The translations under genes were made by a program, and so were the position numbers. A stretch of 64,000 nt of DNA from an uncultured Clostridia bacterium (GTDB taxonomy: Bacteria; Bacillota; Clostridia; Christensenellales; Aristaeellaceae): contig CAMNEH010000001.1 in the NCBI GenBank assembly GCA_946536315.1, forward strand, positions 98,467-162,466, given 5' to 3'. The notes under the pieces are model-generated. The model was given only the letters and a program-made list of their open reading frames with translations, did not search any database and had not been told where the DNA came from. Below, piece by piece: positions 37,560 through 46,002 of the stretch. Within the stretch, counting starts at the first letter, position 1. Each line of letters opens with the position of its first letter.

Positions 37560-39887
37560 ATGCGGCGTAACTGCGGAAGAACGATCATATATACATTGGT
37601 ATTCGCACTGCTCGTGAGCGGCTGGGCATGCGCCGGGGACGGCATCCGGCTCAGCGCCGAGCGCCTGACGGTCGGCGAAACGCTGATCATCGAGGTAGAG
37701 GATCAGGCCCAGCAGCGCGCGATGACGCTGCTGCGCGACGGGACGCAGGTCAATACCGGCGCGCTGACGCAAGCCCGGCACGCCGCGCTGTACGCGCGTG
37801 AGCCGGGACAATACACGCTCATCGTCCAGCCCGAGGGCGGGCAGGAGTCGCGCGCGGCATTTACCGTATATGAGGAGCTCGATGTCACGCTGAACCCGGA
37901 TCACATATCCGCAGGAATGGGGGAGCGGCTGACCGCCGTGGCGGCGGCGCAGGGCGGTGTTCCGCCGCTCAGGTACGAGTTTTCCGTCACCAGCGGCAGC
38001 CGGCGCGTCGCGGCGCAGAACGGGGACAGCGCCAGGTTTGAGTGGGTGCCCTTCGAGCAGGGCGATATGAGGCTGACGGTGACAGTCACCGACGCTGCGG
38101 GGCATACCGCTTCTGCCGCGGGCACGGTCGAGGTCAGCGATCAGGGCGGCATCGCCGTGACAGGCGACACGCAAACCGTATTGGGTCAGGGCGGCATCCG
38201 CCGGCTGACGGTCCAGAGCCCGGGTCCCTGGAGCGCGAAAACGGATGAGGACTTTATCACGCTGCTGAATGATTGTGGTGAAGCGGGCGATGAGCTGCGA
38301 TTCGCGGTCGGCGCGCTGAACGGAGACGCGCGGACGGGCCGCATCACCCTGAACAGCCTGGGCCTGAGCTGCGATGTGACCGTGCGCCAGGTGGCTGACC
38401 GCGAAGAGGAAGAGGAAGTATATCTGTTCAGCAGCGTCGGCGACCGGATCACGGTCAACGGACAGAGCAATGTTTCCTGGCTCTGTCCCGCGGACGGCGC
38501 CGGTACGCTGACGGTGGACATATCGGCCAGCGGAGAATGGACAGTGGCCTCCGATGCCAGATTCGTGCGCTGGGAGCGCGAGGGAGACCTGCTCCGGATC
38601 TACGCGGAGGCGAATACGTCCGCGCAGCCCCGGAACGCGAACCTGCTGCTCAGCTGCGGCCAGTCCGGCGCGGCGATCGGTATCGCGCAGCCCGGCGCTT
38701 CCGCCGGCGCAAGTGTGCGGGAGGTCATCCTCGACCGTGACCGCGGCGCGGCCTATATGGACCAGGTCAGCGCTATGGTCCTCACGGATGAGACGGCCAG
38801 CCGCGTCGGTGTGATCGTAGACCGGCAGGCGCCTGTGTGGACGGAGGCCGGCCGGGCGGAGCGCACGGAAAACGGGCTGCGCTGGCGATTGACGCTGCCG
38901 CTGACCGGCGCCGGCGCGCAGAGCTGGCTGTTTGTCGCCGCCAATGATCAGGGCAGCGCCGATAAGGCGCTGGCGGTCGTCAATGTCGAAGCCGAGGCGC
39001 CCATGGTAGTGGGCGATGTGGAATACGCGGACGACGGCCGGGGATTCAGCGTGTGGGCGACCAGGACTGTACAGAGCGTCGAAACACTGGATGAGCAGGG
39101 AGAGGTCATGCGGACCTACCGCGCCAGCCAGGCGAAGGTGGATGAAGCGGCCGATGTGAGCGGACGGTACGTCCGCTGGACGCTGACGGTGACTGGCAGC
39201 GCCCGGCCTTCCTCCGTGCGCGCGGGGGATACGCAGATCAGCCTCGATTGGCCTGAAAGGACGGCGGATGATGCCCCGGCGCAGGAGGAAAACGCTTTTC
39301 AGCTGTACAGCCAGGAGGACGGGACATGGCATGAAGTGCCCTACCGCAAAAGCACGCTGGAGCATTCGGGCTGCGCCATTTTCGCGCTCAGCCACGCCCT
39401 GCAGCTGCTGGGCCATACCGAGCCGGAAAGCCTCCCCGCGCAGCTGGCGAAAACCTATGCCTTCTGCCTGGTGGACGGCGGAACGCTGAATTCCACGCTC
39501 GTGGGCAACGCAGCGAAGGCGTTCGGCTTCAAAACCAAGTTCAACCTGTACAGGACGAAGGAAGAAATCGTCAGGTTTTTCAAACAGGGCGCGGTCTTTT
39601 CCTTCTCCGTCGCCAGAGGACATATCGCGCTGACGGACCGGCTGAGCGCGGATGGGAAAATGTGCCATATCATCGATTCCGCGCCGAGGGCGACGTTCAG
39701 CAAAATCAAAAACGAGACCCCGATGCTGTATGACGAGGCCTCGAAAAACTATGTACCGCTGTCGAGCCCGGCGGAGATTCCCGGGCTGCGCTACTATGTC
39801 GATACGGAAGGCTACGGCGCCGCGGAATACTGGCTGAGCCTGGACTATGTCACATCGCGGGGCGTGCGGCTGATCCTGCGGCAGTGA
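37560..39887 (+). CDS. Secreted multidomain protein: Ig-like/BACON-like repeats plus C-terminal C39-like papain-fold domain
   Basis: Signal peptide; BACON-like segments (GDRITVNGQSNVSWLCPADGAGTLTVDISASGEWTVASDARFVRWERE...); C-terminal Cys/His/Asp blocks EHSGCAIFALSHALQLLG, ARGHIALTDRLS, CHIIDSAP. Confidence 0.7.
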   Translation: MRRNCGRTIIYTLVFALLVSGWACAGDGIRLSAERLTVGETLIIEVEDQAQQRAMTLLRDGTQVNTGALTQARHAALYAREPGQYTLIVQPEGGQESRAAFTVYEELDVTLNPDHISAGMGERLTAVAAAQGGVPPLRYEFSVTSGSRRVAAQNGDSARFEWVPFEQGDMRLTVTVTDAAGHTASAAGTVEVSDQGGIAVTGDTQTVLGQGGIRRLTVQSPGPWSAKTDEDFITLLNDCGEAGDELRFAVGALNGDARTGRITLNSLGLSCDVTVRQVADREEEEEVYLFSSVGDRITVNGQSNVSWLCPADGAGTLTVDISASGEWTVASDARFVRWEREGDLLRIYAEANTSAQPRNANLLLSCGQSGAAIGIAQPGASAGASVREVILDRDRGAAYMDQVSAMVLTDETASRVGVIVDRQAPVWTEAGRAERTENGLRWRLTLPLTGAGAQSWLFVAANDQGSADKALAVVNVEAEAPMVVGDVEYADDGRGFSVWATRTVQSVETLDEQGEVMRTYRASQAKVDEAADVSGRYVRWTLTVTGSARPSSVRAGDTQISLDWPERTADDAPAQEENAFQLYSQEDGTWHEVPYRKSTLEHSGCAIFALSHALQLLGHTEPESLPAQLAKTYAFCLVDGGTLNSTLVGNAAKAFGFKTKFNLYRTKEEIVRFFKQGAVFSFSVARGHIALTDRLSADGKMCHIIDSAPRATFSKIKNETPMLYDEASKNYVPLSSPAEIPGLRYYVDTEGYGAAEYWLSLDYVTSRGVRLILRQ

Positions 39888-39893
39888 CCGGCG

Positions 39894-40577
39894 TTACGGA
39901 CTTTGGGAAAACAATACGCGGAATGAATCACGCAGCCGCTGATGCCGGATAGCGGTCGCGTCGAAATGCACGGTGCGGAAGGCCGCCTGCATAATGGGGC
40001 CGGCGCCGAAGGCGCAGATCAGGGTGCCGGGGCCCACGGGACCGCCGAGAAGCCAGCCGATCAGCGTCGCTGTGCTCAGCAGGGCGATGCTGATGACACC
40101 GATGGGAATCCGGCGGATCCGCTTGGCGAGGCCGACGAGCAGCGTATCGCGCGGTCCGCAGCCGAGGGAAGCGAGCATGTAGGTGTATTGGGTATAGGCC
40201 AGCACCACCAGGCCCAGCAGCAGCATCGGCACAGCGGTGAGCGGGGACCGCGCGGGTGGGACGATATTCAGCCAATTGAAGAAATCTACGGATTTGCCGA
40301 CCACGATGGCGTCAATGAACATCGACAGCCCGATGGGCTCCTTCAGCGCGATATCGATGGCCAGGATGGTCACAGATACGGCGATGGAAGCAGAGCCATA
40401 CAGAATGCCCAGGCTTTTTGACAGGCCCAGGTTCAGCACATCCCATGGCGCGGCGCCGATATTGGCCTGAATGGTCAGGTAGATGCCAAAGCCGTTGACA
40501 AACAGGCTGAGCGCCGACAGGACCATGTTCAGACAGATGGCGGTCGGTGTGCGGTTGCCCCGCAGATCATGTATCAT
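39894..40577 (-). CDS. YczE/YitT-like integral membrane protein
   Basis: Multi-TM; NGFGIYLTIQANIGAAPWDVLNLGLSK, LASLGCGPRDTLLVGLAKRI, GGPVGPGTLICAFGAGPIMQ. Confidence 0.82.
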   Translation of the reverse strand: MIHDLRGNRTPTAICLNMVLSALSLFVNGFGIYLTIQANIGAAPWDVLNLGLSKSLGILYGSASIAVSVTILAIDIALKEPIGLSMFIDAIVVGKSVDFFNWLNIVPPARSPLTAVPMLLLGLVVLAYTQYTYMLASLGCGPRDTLLVGLAKRIRRIPIGVISIALLSTATLIGWLLGGPVGPGTLICAFGAGPIMQAAFRTVHFDATAIRHQRLRDSFRVLFSQSP

Positions 40578-40618
40578 GGCGTTTGTACGCCCCCGCGGCG
40601 CGGGAGTGCCTTTCTCTG

Positions 40619-41245
40619 TTATCCCAGATAATGCCGCTTCTCATCGCCGACGGTCGTCGGCGATGAATGTCCGGAATACAAAACGGTGTTGTCCGGCAGC
40701 GTGAGGATCTTCCGGCGGATGCTGTCGAGCAGGACGCGGCCGTTGCCGCCGGGAAAGCGGTCGTTGCCGCGGCCGTTGCGGAAGATGGTGTCGCCGACGA
40801 ACGCAAGGCCCTGCGTCCCATCGTAATATATCACGGAATCCGGCGTGTGGCCCGGCGTGTGGATGACGCTGAGCGCGCGCGACGGGTCCGCTGCCAGCGC
40901 GATGCGGTCGCCGTCGCGCAGAGGTTGGAACCGGTCGACGGTGATGGGCGGGGGACACTGGCTGGACAGGTTGAGGCGAGGATCCTGGAGGTACGCGCCG
41001 CCGGCCTCGTGGATGAAAACGGGAATGTCGTTTTCTTCCCGGATGTCCGCAATGCCGCCGATATGGTCAAAATGGCCGTGCGTCAACAGGATTTTTTCCA
41101 CCGTCCAGCCGCGCTCGCGGACCGAGCGCATCAGCCGGTGCCCCTCCGCGCCAGGGTCGATCAGGAACGCGTGGCCGGTCATGTCGTCCACCCACAGATA
41201 GCAGTTGACTTCCATAAAACCCGTTACGGGCAGGCATACGATCAT
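40619..41245 (-). CDS. MBL-fold metallo-hydrolase (glyoxalase II-like)
   Basis: ILLTHGHFDHIGGIADI, VIHTPGHTPDSVIYY, LAFVGDTIFRNGRGNDRFPGG, LYSGHSSPTTVGDEK. Confidence 0.93.
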   Translation of the reverse strand: MIVCLPVTGFMEVNCYLWVDDMTGHAFLIDPGAEGHRLMRSVRERGWTVEKILLTHGHFDHIGGIADIREENDIPVFIHEAGGAYLQDPRLNLSSQCPPPITVDRFQPLRDGDRIALAADPSRALSVIHTPGHTPDSVIYYDGTQGLAFVGDTIFRNGRGNDRFPGGNGRVLLDSIRRKILTLPDNTVLYSGHSSPTTVGDEKRHYLG

Positions 41246-41254
41246 TGATTCACC

Positions 41255-42346
41255 TCAGAACGGGCGTTTTTTGGTATGCATCAGGTTCAGCTCCGTCATC
41301 GCGTTTTCGCGCCTGAACAGCACCACGTCAAAGAAACGCCAGAGGGGAAACAGCGGCAGGAAAATCCTGTGCCGATAGAAGAAGGGATACTGCGACTGAA
41401 TGCTGCTCATGGGCAAAAAAATCCGTCCCAGGAAGTATTTGAGCTTTCCCTGCTTCAGCACCTGGTTTTCAGCGCTGTGCTGAAGGGTGCCGAATGCGGA
41501 GGAGCTCAGCACATAATGCAGCATTTCCTTCTCGTCCTCCGGCAGCGGCTGATCGGTGAACAGCCGCTGGGCCAGATGGCGGGCGCGGCGTTCAAAGTCG
41601 TCGATGCCGAGCTTCCGCAGCTCCGCGTTCAGGTAGTCCAAATTCAGCGCGGACTGGTGCCTGTTCAGAAAAACATAGATGTCCAGGAACGACCTGAGCC
41701 CGGTTCCGTCGTTGTAGAAATGCTTGTAGGTATGCGCGAGCATATAAATGTAAAAATCCTCCGGGCTGAAGCGCAGCGCGGCGCCGTGATCCGGCAGCAG
41801 TCTGTCTTTGACGTTCCGGTAATAATCACGCAATCGGGCCGGATGCTGCGGCCCAAACAGGGCCGTATGCATTTCAAAGCTGACGATGGGCGGCCTGTGG
41901 TAAACATCGTGAATGCCGACGCCGAACTGATATGTGCTGAACCCGATGCTCTCCATGAACGCCTTGACGTCCGCTGCGCGGGTGGCGTCGAACAGAATGT
42001 CGATATCCGCCATCTCACGCATAAATGCTTTGGGGTAATCCGCTTTCAGCACATCGCCCTTGAGCGGCACGTACCAGATGCCGGCGTCGTTCAGGAAGCG
42101 CACCACCTGGGCGCGGGCGGCGTCAAACATGAGGTGCTTGCGCAGCGCATCGGCGATCACCATGGACGAACGCTTGTCCCTGAGACCGGCCGATTCCAGC
42201 GCGATGCTGACACAGGCGCTCAGCAGGTGAGCGGACGCCACCGCGTACACGGCGTCCAGATCCAGACCGGAGAGCCTGTCCTGATCCGGGGTGACGCCGT
42301 TGACGGCGCAACCGGCCAGGTAAATGATGGCCTCATCCGTATTCAT
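41255..42346 (-). CDS. Nucleotidyltransferase family protein (NTP_transf_5-like), part of the putative RiPP cassette
   Basis: YVPLKGDVLKADYPKAFMREMADIDILFDATRAADVKAFMESIGFSTYQFGVGIHDVYHRPPIVSFEMHTALF. Confidence 0.85.
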   Translation of the reverse strand: MNTDEAIIYLAGCAVNGVTPDQDRLSGLDLDAVYAVASAHLLSACVSIALESAGLRDKRSSMVIADALRKHLMFDAARAQVVRFLNDAGIWYVPLKGDVLKADYPKAFMREMADIDILFDATRAADVKAFMESIGFSTYQFGVGIHDVYHRPPIVSFEMHTALFGPQHPARLRDYYRNVKDRLLPDHGAALRFSPEDFYIYMLAHTYKHFYNDGTGLRSFLDIYVFLNRHQSALNLDYLNAELRKLGIDDFERRARHLAQRLFTDQPLPEDEKEMLHYVLSSSAFGTLQHSAENQVLKQGKLKYFLGRIFLPMSSIQSQYPFFYRHRIFLPLFPLWRFFDVVLFRRENAMTELNLMHTKKRPF

Positions 42347-42352
42347 CCCCTG

Positions 42353-42787
42353 TCACCTCCTCAGCCCAATGCGCCGGGCGATGGCGTAAAGCCGGCTGTG
42401 GGCGCGTATCACAAGTATCCTGAGCGGATAAATGAATGTCCAGAGCCGCGCGTACGCGCGATAGGCCCGGCTGGTTACGCTGTATTGCCTGCCGTTGCGC
42501 TGGAACCCGGTCAGCAGCCCGATGACCGCCTCATCCGGCACCCGCTCCAGCGCGTAGGTGTTGTCACCCCTGAACAGGTAGTAGTCCTTCCGCACCCGGA
42601 TGACCCGGTGCAGGACATAGCTGGCGCCGCGCCTGTACAGCGCGACGTCATATTTATGCAGACGCGAATCAGGGACCTGGAGTATGACCAGGTCCCTGTT
42701 CTGCCGCAGCATCGGCTCCATACTGACGCCCTTGGTTTTGTACACTAACTGGCCGTCCCGCGCGAGGAGCATCTCAAATGTGCTCAT
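42353..42787 (-). CDS. S24/S26 signal-peptidase-like protein, part of the putative RiPP cassette
   Basis: YKTKGVSMEPMLRQNRDLVILQV (Ser box), HKYDVALYRRGASYVLHRVIRVRKDYYLFRGDN; C-terminal hydrophobic segment. Confidence 0.83.
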   Translation of the reverse strand: MSTFEMLLARDGQLVYKTKGVSMEPMLRQNRDLVILQVPDSRLHKYDVALYRRGASYVLHRVIRVRKDYYLFRGDNTYALERVPDEAVIGLLTGFQRNGRQYSVTSRAYRAYARLWTFIYPLRILVIRAHSRLYAIARRIGLRR

Positions 42788-42797
42788 GCGGCTGAAC

Positions 42798-43058
42798 TTA
42801 TCCTTCGATAGCGCCGATGCCGCGAAGCGTGCTCACGATGCGCGCCACATCCTTGGCGATGGTGTCGCGCGGCGCGTCGTATTTGAGACACATCCGGTCG
42901 ACGATCGCGTCCTGCGTGGTCTCTTCTTTGAGGCAGTCCACGATGAACGCGGCCGTCCGGTTGCTGCGGACGACACCGCTGAAGGTTACAGTGCCGAGGG
43001 GCACCAGAAACTGAGTGTCGTCAATATCCTGTGTGACAAACTCTGGCTTCAGCTTCAT
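42798..43058 (-). CDS. PqqD-family / RiPP recognition element (RRE)-like protein
   Basis: MKLKPEFVTQDIDDTQFLVPLGTVTFSGVVRSNRTAAFIVDCLKEETTQDAIVDRMCLKYDAPRDTIAKDVARIVSTLRGIGAIEG; GTG at 43079 is an alternative start. Confidence 0.9.
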   Translation of the reverse strand: MKLKPEFVTQDIDDTQFLVPLGTVTFSGVVRSNRTAAFIVDCLKEETTQDAIVDRMCLKYDAPRDTIAKDVARIVSTLRGIGAIEG

Positions 43059-43103
43059 AGGAATACCGATCCTTACCACTCGTTGGCCAGCTTATGCGGG
43101 CTG

Positions 43104-43253
43104 TCAGTTGTCGCCACCGATGGAGGTGGTGTAGGTGTTTCCGGCAGAGTCCTGATAAGTGACGCTCATGCCGCTGATGAAACCGCTGGTCAGAATCACG
43201 TTGTCATTCGCGATATCGACCAGTTCCATGCTGGGGGTTACATACTTCTCCAT
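43104..43253 (-). CDS. Putative RiPP precursor peptide (49 aa)
   Basis: MEKYVTPSMELVDIANDNVILTSGFISGMSVTYQDSAGNTYTTSIGGDN; strong SD AGGAGG-6 nt-ATG; Y-x2-P-x-M leader motif; between HPrK-like and PqqD-like genes. Confidence 0.8.
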   Translation of the reverse strand: MEKYVTPSMELVDIANDNVILTSGFISGMSVTYQDSAGNTYTTSIGGDN

Positions 43254-43287
43254 GTCAATTCCTCCTGAAAAGAGCTTGAAGCTATAC

Positions 43288-44031
43288 TCAGCCTGCGCGG
43301 CCGGAGTGACGCTGCATATATGTCCGGGCAAAATACGCCGAGGAGATGTCCGGCGTGCAGCACAGGTGGTAAAAATCCGCCGAGTTGGCTACAGTACGCT
43401 CAATGGTCATAATGCGGAGCGATGTCGCTGGATGGACGGATGCATAAGCGGAGCTCAGCAGCGTCTGGAAGGCCTCAGCGCCGGACAGGACCGACATGCT
43501 GTTTTCCGTCGCGCGGTCGAGGAGGATGATGGCTCTGAGCGGCGCGTACGCGTTGCGGCTCAGGCGGTGCTTGCCGGCCCAGGGGGTACCGTAGACCCTG
43601 ACTTCGTCCGGGAGAATGCGCAGAAGCGGTTTGTCGTCGTTGATCATCCAGACCCGATCGCCGAAGGCTTCGCGCCACAGGCGGGCGTGGGTGCTTTTCC
43701 CCGTGCCGCTCCTGGCGGTGAATACATAGGCCTCGCCGTCCATGCACAGGGCGGAACCGTGCATCAGCAGCACGTCATAGGCCACGAGCGATTCGGCCAG
43801 CAGCGCATGGATCGCGTTGTTTTCCAAAAAAGCGGGGGGGAGGGGCTGCGGTTCTCCGCCGTTTAAGACGGCCACGCGGTCAAACCCCGACTGGATGCGG
43901 CGCAGATCTTCGTCGTCCGGCCGGATAGTGATCAGCGGGGGGCGCTCCGTCCGGTAATCGGACAGGAACACTTCATTCTCCGGATAGCGGCAGATGACCT
44001 CTGCCGGAATCCCTGCGAGTTCGATCAGCAT
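43288..44031 (-). CDS. HPr kinase/PEPCK-like fold ATPase, part of the putative RiPP cassette
   Basis: LMHGSALCMDGEAYVFTARSGTGKSTHARLWREAFGDRVWMINDDKPLLRI...VYGTPWAGKHRLSRN. Confidence 0.88.
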   Translation of the reverse strand: MLIELAGIPAEVICRYPENEVFLSDYRTERPPLITIRPDDEDLRRIQSGFDRVAVLNGGEPQPLPPAFLENNAIHALLAESLVAYDVLLMHGSALCMDGEAYVFTARSGTGKSTHARLWREAFGDRVWMINDDKPLLRILPDEVRVYGTPWAGKHRLSRNAYAPLRAIILLDRATENSMSVLSGAEAFQTLLSSAYASVHPATSLRIMTIERTVANSADFYHLCCTPDISSAYFARTYMQRHSGRAG

Positions 44032-44148
44032 GTCAGATGTTCCTTTATCGCGCAGCGGGTCCGGCGCAGCGTGTGCGTGTTCTGCCGCCGAAGCGGGAGA
44101 AGAAAGCCCGGAAAAAGCCGGATTTCTCGTAGAAACCAGAACGCTGTT

Positions 44149-44177
44149 ATCATATCACTTTAGTCCGCTCTTTGCAA
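44149..44177 (-). promoter_or_regulatory. Predicted sigma-A promoter for the RiPP-like cassette
   Basis: Minus strand TTGCAA - 17 nt - TATGAT. Confidence 0.65.
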
Positions 44178-44216
44178 GTAAAACATAATTATCGTGTAAA
44201 AATGCCGGGGCAGGGC

Positions 44217-44245
44217 TTGCAATTTGCGGGAAATTCGATTATAAT
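44217..44245 (+). promoter_or_regulatory. Predicted sigma-A promoter for SRP RNA
   Basis: TTGCAA - 17 nt - TATAAT, ending 6 nt before the RNA. Confidence 0.8.
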
Positions 44246-44251
44246 GGCTCT

Positions 44252-44364
44252 GCCGTTATGCGGATGGGCTCCGTGCGATGCAGCGGTGTGAACCCTGTCA
44301 GGTCCGAAAGGAAGCAGCAGTAAGCGCAAGGCGCATGTGCCGCGGTTCTGTCTGTCCGTATGGC
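44252..44364 (+). ncRNA. ffs: Bacterial small signal recognition particle RNA (4.5S-like)
   Basis: Conserved GGTGTGAACCCTGTCAGGTCCGAAAGGAAGCAGCAGTAAG apical domain; 5' gccgttatgcgga partly complementary to 3' tccgtatggc; followed by a T run. Ends approximate. Confidence 0.93.
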
Positions 44365-44452
44365 GGTATTTTTGTATCATTTTATCTTCGGATCTGATGT
44401 TTGCGGGGAGTCCTGCGCGACAGTGATCCCGGATACCGTGGGGAGGAAAAGA

Positions 44453-45691
44453 ATGCTGCAGATACCTGATTGCCTGAAGCAGACGGATGCGGAAATCGCG
44501 GAGGTCATCCAGGCGGAAAGCGAGCGCCAGCAGGCGCACCTTGAACTGATTGCTTCTGAAAACTTTGTATCTCCCGCGGTGCTGGCGGCGATGGGGAGCG
44601 TGCTGACCAACAAGTACGCCGAGGGCTACCCGGGGCACCGCTATTACGGCGGGTGCGCGTGCGTGGACCGCGCGGAGGATATCGCGCGGGAACGCGCGAC
44701 GCAGCTGTATGGCGCGGATCACGCCAACGTGCAGCCGCACAGCGGCTCACAGGCGAATATGGCCGTTTATTTCGCGCTGCTGAAGCCCGGCGACACGGTG
44801 CTGGGCATGAATCTGAACGCCGGCGGACACCTGACCCACGGGAGCCCGGTCAATATTTCCGGAAAATACTTTCATTTCGAAAGCTACGGCCTGAATCCTG
44901 AGACGGAGCGCATCGATTACGACGCGCTGCGCGAGCAGGCGCTGAGCGTCCGGCCGCGGCTGATCGTCGCCGGCGCTTCCGCGTATCCACGCACCATTGA
45001 CTTTGAACGCCTGCGCGCAATTGCGGATGAGGCCGGCGCGCTGCTGATGGTGGATATGGCGCATATCGCCGGCCTGGTCGCCGCGGGCGAACATCCCTCG
45101 CCGGTGCCGTACGCCGACGTAGTGACCACCACCACGCACAAAACGCTCCGCGGCCCCCGCGGCGGCATGATCCTGTGCCGTCAGGAATATGCCCGCGCGA
45201 TCGACAAGGCCATCTTCCCCGGCATACAGGGCGGGCCGCTGATGCACGTCATCGCGGCCAAGGCCGTCTGCCTGAAGGAAGCCATGAGCCCGGATTTCAA
45301 CCGCTACCAGCACCAGATCATCCTCAACGCCAAGGCGCTGGAGGATGGGCTGCGCAAAAACGGGGTGCGGATGGTATCGGACGGGACGGACAACCACCTG
45401 ATCCTGATCGATCTGTGCGATACCGAGATCACCGGCCTGCAGCTGGAGACCTGGCTGGGCGATGCCAATATCACCGTCAACAAAAACATGGTGCCTCGCG
45501 ACCGCAGGAAGCCGGCCGAAACGAGCGGTGTGCGCATCGGTACGCCGGCTGTGACGACCCGCGGCCTGATGGAAGAGGACATGCGCGATATCGCGGACGG
45601 TATCGCGAGGCTGATCCGGGAAGGCGAAGCGGCTATCCCGGACGTGCGGCAGATGACGGCGCGGCTGACGGCGAAATATCCCCTGTACTGA
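44453..45691 (+). CDS. glyA: Serine hydroxymethyltransferase
   Basis: [58 protein letters not shown]; start at 44453. Confidence 0.98.
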   Translation: MLQIPDCLKQTDAEIAEVIQAESERQQAHLELIASENFVSPAVLAAMGSVLTNKYAEGYPGHRYYGGCACVDRAEDIARERATQLYGADHANVQPHSGSQANMAVYFALLKPGDTVLGMNLNAGGHLTHGSPVNISGKYFHFESYGLNPETERIDYDALREQALSVRPRLIVAGASAYPRTIDFERLRAIADEAGALLMVDMAHIAGLVAAGEHPSPVPYADVVTTTTHKTLRGPRGGMILCRQEYARAIDKAIFPGIQGGPLMHVIAAKAVCLKEAMSPDFNRYQHQIILNAKALEDGLRKNGVRMVSDGTDNHLILIDLCDTEITGLQLETWLGDANITVNKNMVPRDRRKPAETSGVRIGTPAVTTRGLMEEDMRDIADGIARLIREGEAAIPDVRQMTARLTAKYPLY

Positions 45692-45702
45692 GAGGCTGAA
45701 CG

Positions 45703-46002
45703 GTGCGCTGCGGATGCCCGTCCTGCGGGGCGTACATGATTCAGCAGGAGGGCGGCCAGTACCTGGGCTGCCGCTGCCCCGAGTGTGACACGCGCTGCAA
45801 TGCCTGCATGGGCACGGACAGTGTGCTGAGCAGGGAGGATATTGCGCGTTTTCTGCGCACAGGATCAGGCAGGCTGGCCGGCCTTGAGCGCCTTCCGGAC
45901 GAAGACGCCGCGCTGGACCGGCCGGACGAGCTGCAGGAGGTGTCGGAGGAGCAGTGGACGGACAATGGAAACAGCGGCTGGCGCAACGGCTGTCAACGCT
46001 GA
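45703..46002 (+). CDS. Small cysteine-rich (zinc-ribbon-like) protein
   Basis: GTG start; VRCGCPSCGAYMIQQEGGQYLGCRCPECDTRCNACMGTDSVLSREDIARFLR; overlaps next gene by 49 nt. Confidence 0.55.
   Translation: MRCGCPSCGAYMIQQEGGQYLGCRCPECDTRCNACMGTDSVLSREDIARFLRTGSGRLAGLERLPDEDAALDRPDELQEVSEEQWTDNGNSGWRNGCQR

Noticed and set aside
37470-39668. 732-aa minus ORF opposite the secreted multidomain protein
   Set aside because: The plus strand has a promoter, signal peptide and recognisable domains; antisense product has shadow-ORF composition.
43104-43253. Peptide as a sactipeptide, lanthipeptide or classical lasso precursor
   Set aside because: It has no Cys, which excludes sactipeptide/lanthipeptide chemistry, no Asp/Glu at core positions 7-9, and no radical-SAM, LanM or cyclase gene nearby.
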